From Streptomyces phaeoluteigriseus (GTDB lineage: Bacteria > Actinomycetota > Actinomycetes > Streptomycetales > Streptomycetaceae): a stretch of DNA of 39,859 bases. The stretch covers positions 173,268 to 213,126 of the forward strand of contig NZ_MPOH02000019.1 of assembly GCF_001896135.2 (NCBI RefSeq), read 5' to 3'. Below are positions 38,565-39,859 of this stretch, in pieces (position 1 is the first letter of the stretch; each line of letters opens with the position of its first letter). The translations under genes and the position numbers were made by a program. The notes under the pieces were generated by a model. That model was given only the letters and a program-made list of their open reading frames with translations. It made no database searches and was not told the origin of the DNA.

Positions 38565-39472
38565 TCACCCGTACTGGAGGCGTACGGCCGTGCCTTCCCG
38601 GGTCGGGCGGAGGTCGACGTAGGAGCAGACCTGGCGGGTGAACCACAGGCCCTGGCCGGGGGACGGGGTGATGCTGGGCGGGGGGACGAAGCCGGCCAGG
38701 GGGTCGTCCAGGCGGTCGGAGAGGCGCAGTTCGCAGACGCAGGCGGGGCTGCGCCCCACAGGAGGGTGGAGGTGACGGGGGCCAGGGAGGCCGCTTCCGT
38801 CACCGCCTGTGCGAAGAGTTCCGCGTCGGCGGCGCCGAGGCCCTGCCCCGCCGCCCAGGAGCGGACCGTGTCCGTGGTGGGCGCCGGGAGGGGCCGGGCG
38901 TCGACCGGGGGGCGGGGCAGGGGGACCGCGTCCAGTTCGGCCGCCAGCCGGAGCGGGTCCTCGTACGCGCCGCTGTCGGGGTGGGCGCGGCGGGCCGCCG
39001 CGACGAGGTCCGGCGCTGTGGTGCGGGTGTCGTAGACGCACAGGGCGGTGGTGGACGTGGGGGCGAACAGCAGGTTGGCGAGGGCCTCGTAGCGGAGCCA
39101 CTCGGCGCTCTCGCGCGGGGAGCGGCCGGCCCGGCCGTTCCACACCGGTTCCATGAGGAGGTGGACACGGCCGTCGGGGCCGGCGTGCGCGGCGAGGTGA
39201 CCGGCGGCGCGGGCCACGGCGTTGGCGGCGGAGCCGGTGTACCAGTCGGTGTGCGGGACGAGGGTGACGGCCTCGGCGTCGCTGCCGAGGGCGTCGCGCA
39301 GGGCGTCGAGTTTGGCGGGGGCGACGATGGCCACCGGCGGGGGCTCGTCGGCGGCGGCGAGGCCCTCGGCGAGGAAGGGCAGGGCGGCGGCGAGGAACGC
39401 CTCGTCCGTGCCGGGGGCGGTCATACGGTGGTCGAACGCCCTCCGGGGCGGAGCGGTGGTTCGGACGGTCAT
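38565..39472 (-). pseudogene. MEDS-domain/anti-sigma (RsbW-like) fusion, -1 frameshift
   Basis: An RsbA-like two-domain protein, about 302 residues when repaired. MEDS sensor domain (about 10-180): RRAFDHRMTAPGTDEAFLAA, ALPFLAEGLAAADEPPPVAI, VTLVPHTDWYTGSAANAVAR, VWNGRAGRSPRESAEWLRYE and ALCVYDTRTT. It then turns into a histidine-kinase-like ATPase region: GAADAELFAQAVTEAASLAP. The frame breaks at about 38745 (one base missing) and continues as ACVCELRLSDRLDDPLAGFV, PSPGQGLWFTRQVCSYVDLR and PTREGTAVRLQYG to the TGA at 38565. Start ATG 39472, with GAGGGGA seven bases upstream. Such proteins tune stress sigma factors. It may be a real pseudogene or a consensus error. Confidence 0.82.
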
Positions 39473-39563
39473 CGGGCGGTCCCCTCGGTTCTGGCGGGTT
39501 CGGATGCGGGTTGCGTTCGGGTTCGACACTGCTGTGCGACATGGCGTTGCCTGGCGCGTCGCC

Positions 39564-39859
39564 TCACCGCTGGGCCGTCACCCAGGCGGCGATCTGACTG
39601 CGGTTGCTGAAACCGAGCTTGCTGAGGATGCGCTCCACATGGCCCTCGGCCGTGCGGCGGGCGATCACCAGGCGGTCGGCGATCTGCTGGTTGGCGAGGC
39701 CCTCGGCGACCAGTTCGGCCACCTGTGCCTCGCGACGGGTGAGGCGGACGGCGTCCGACGGGGCGCCGGGCTCGGGGGCGGGATGTGCGGGGGTGGGACG
39801 TGCGGCGCGGGCGCGAGGCCCGGCGGTCTGCCGGGGTGTGCGGGGCACGGGGCCTGCGG
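39564..39859 (-). CDS. LuxR-family regulator, C-terminal part (runs off the window)
   Basis: The C-terminal end of a LuxR-type regulator; the start lies beyond the window. A Pro/Ala-rich linker precedes the DNA-binding domain: LTRREAQVAELVAEGLANQQ, IADRLVIARRTAEGHVERIL and SKLGFSNRSQIAAWVTAQ, a complete LuxR helix-turn-helix (LTxRExxVAxLVAxG with the RTAEGHVERIL recognition helix). This 'RTAEGHVE' form is common in large ATPase-type LuxR regulators, but only the end is visible. It is 91 bases upstream of the MEDS gene on the same strand. Confidence 0.88.
   Translation of the reverse strand, partial: AGPVPRTPRQTAGPRARAARPTPAHPAPEPGAPSDAVRLTRREAQVAELVAEGLANQQIADRLVIARRTAEGHVERILSKLGFSNRSQIAAWVTAQR

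Overview
The window is about 40 kb of a very GC-rich actinobacterial chromosome, almost certainly a Streptomyces or a close relative. The signs are strong G/C third-position bias, frequent GTG starts, GTGA/ATGA start-stop overlaps, AGGAGG-type ribosome sites, a DasR-type operator in front of a family 18 chitinase, a 6C-type small RNA, and several SpoIIE/RsbW-like proteins. There is no rRNA, tRNA, CRISPR array, integrase or transposase.

Left part (1-10.4 kb): the 3' part of an FtsX-type ABC permease; an AI-2E family membrane protein; a secreted SLT-domain wall hydrolase with a long, structured, probably Crp-linked leader; a PIN-PhoH ATPase; a cis-prenyltransferase (UppS type); a 6C small RNA; a methyltransferase; and a frameshifted LLM-class flavin oxidoreductase.

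Accessory part (10.4-16 kb): a three-gene operon with a small helical protein, a 763-residue WXG-containing protein and a lipoprotein, which looks like type VII-secreted machinery. Next comes a divergent locus: a GntR regulator facing four tightly coupled small genes, three of them cysteine-rich.

Tad locus (16-28.2 kb, all minus strand). Read in transcription order it holds a zinc-ribbon protein of unknown function, CpaB, TadZ, two TadE pseudopilins, TadA, TadB, TadC, a sensor kinase, its LuxR-type response regulator, a Flp pilin, a TadG/E-like protein, a lipoprotein and an OmpA-domain protein. No prepilin peptidase gene is in the window. The locus is scattered with tandem repeats, including about 265 bases of them between tadA and tadB and a Gly-Thr-Thr tract inside the kinase.

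Right part (28.4 kb to the end): the chitinase, two small unknown genes, an RsbW-PAS-GAF-SpoIIE phosphatase divergent from a SigE-family ECF sigma factor, a membrane-anchored protein with two similar halves beside the sigma factor, an isochorismatase-like hydrolase with a hairpin over its ribosome site, a divergent Nramp-like transporter, an RsbW-like kinase, a MEDS/anti-sigma protein and the end of a LuxR regulator.

Five minus-strand genes each carry one apparent single-base deletion (near 10245, 15328, 20938, 27844 and 38745). This many similar lesions in 40 kb suggests consensus errors as much as true pseudogenes.
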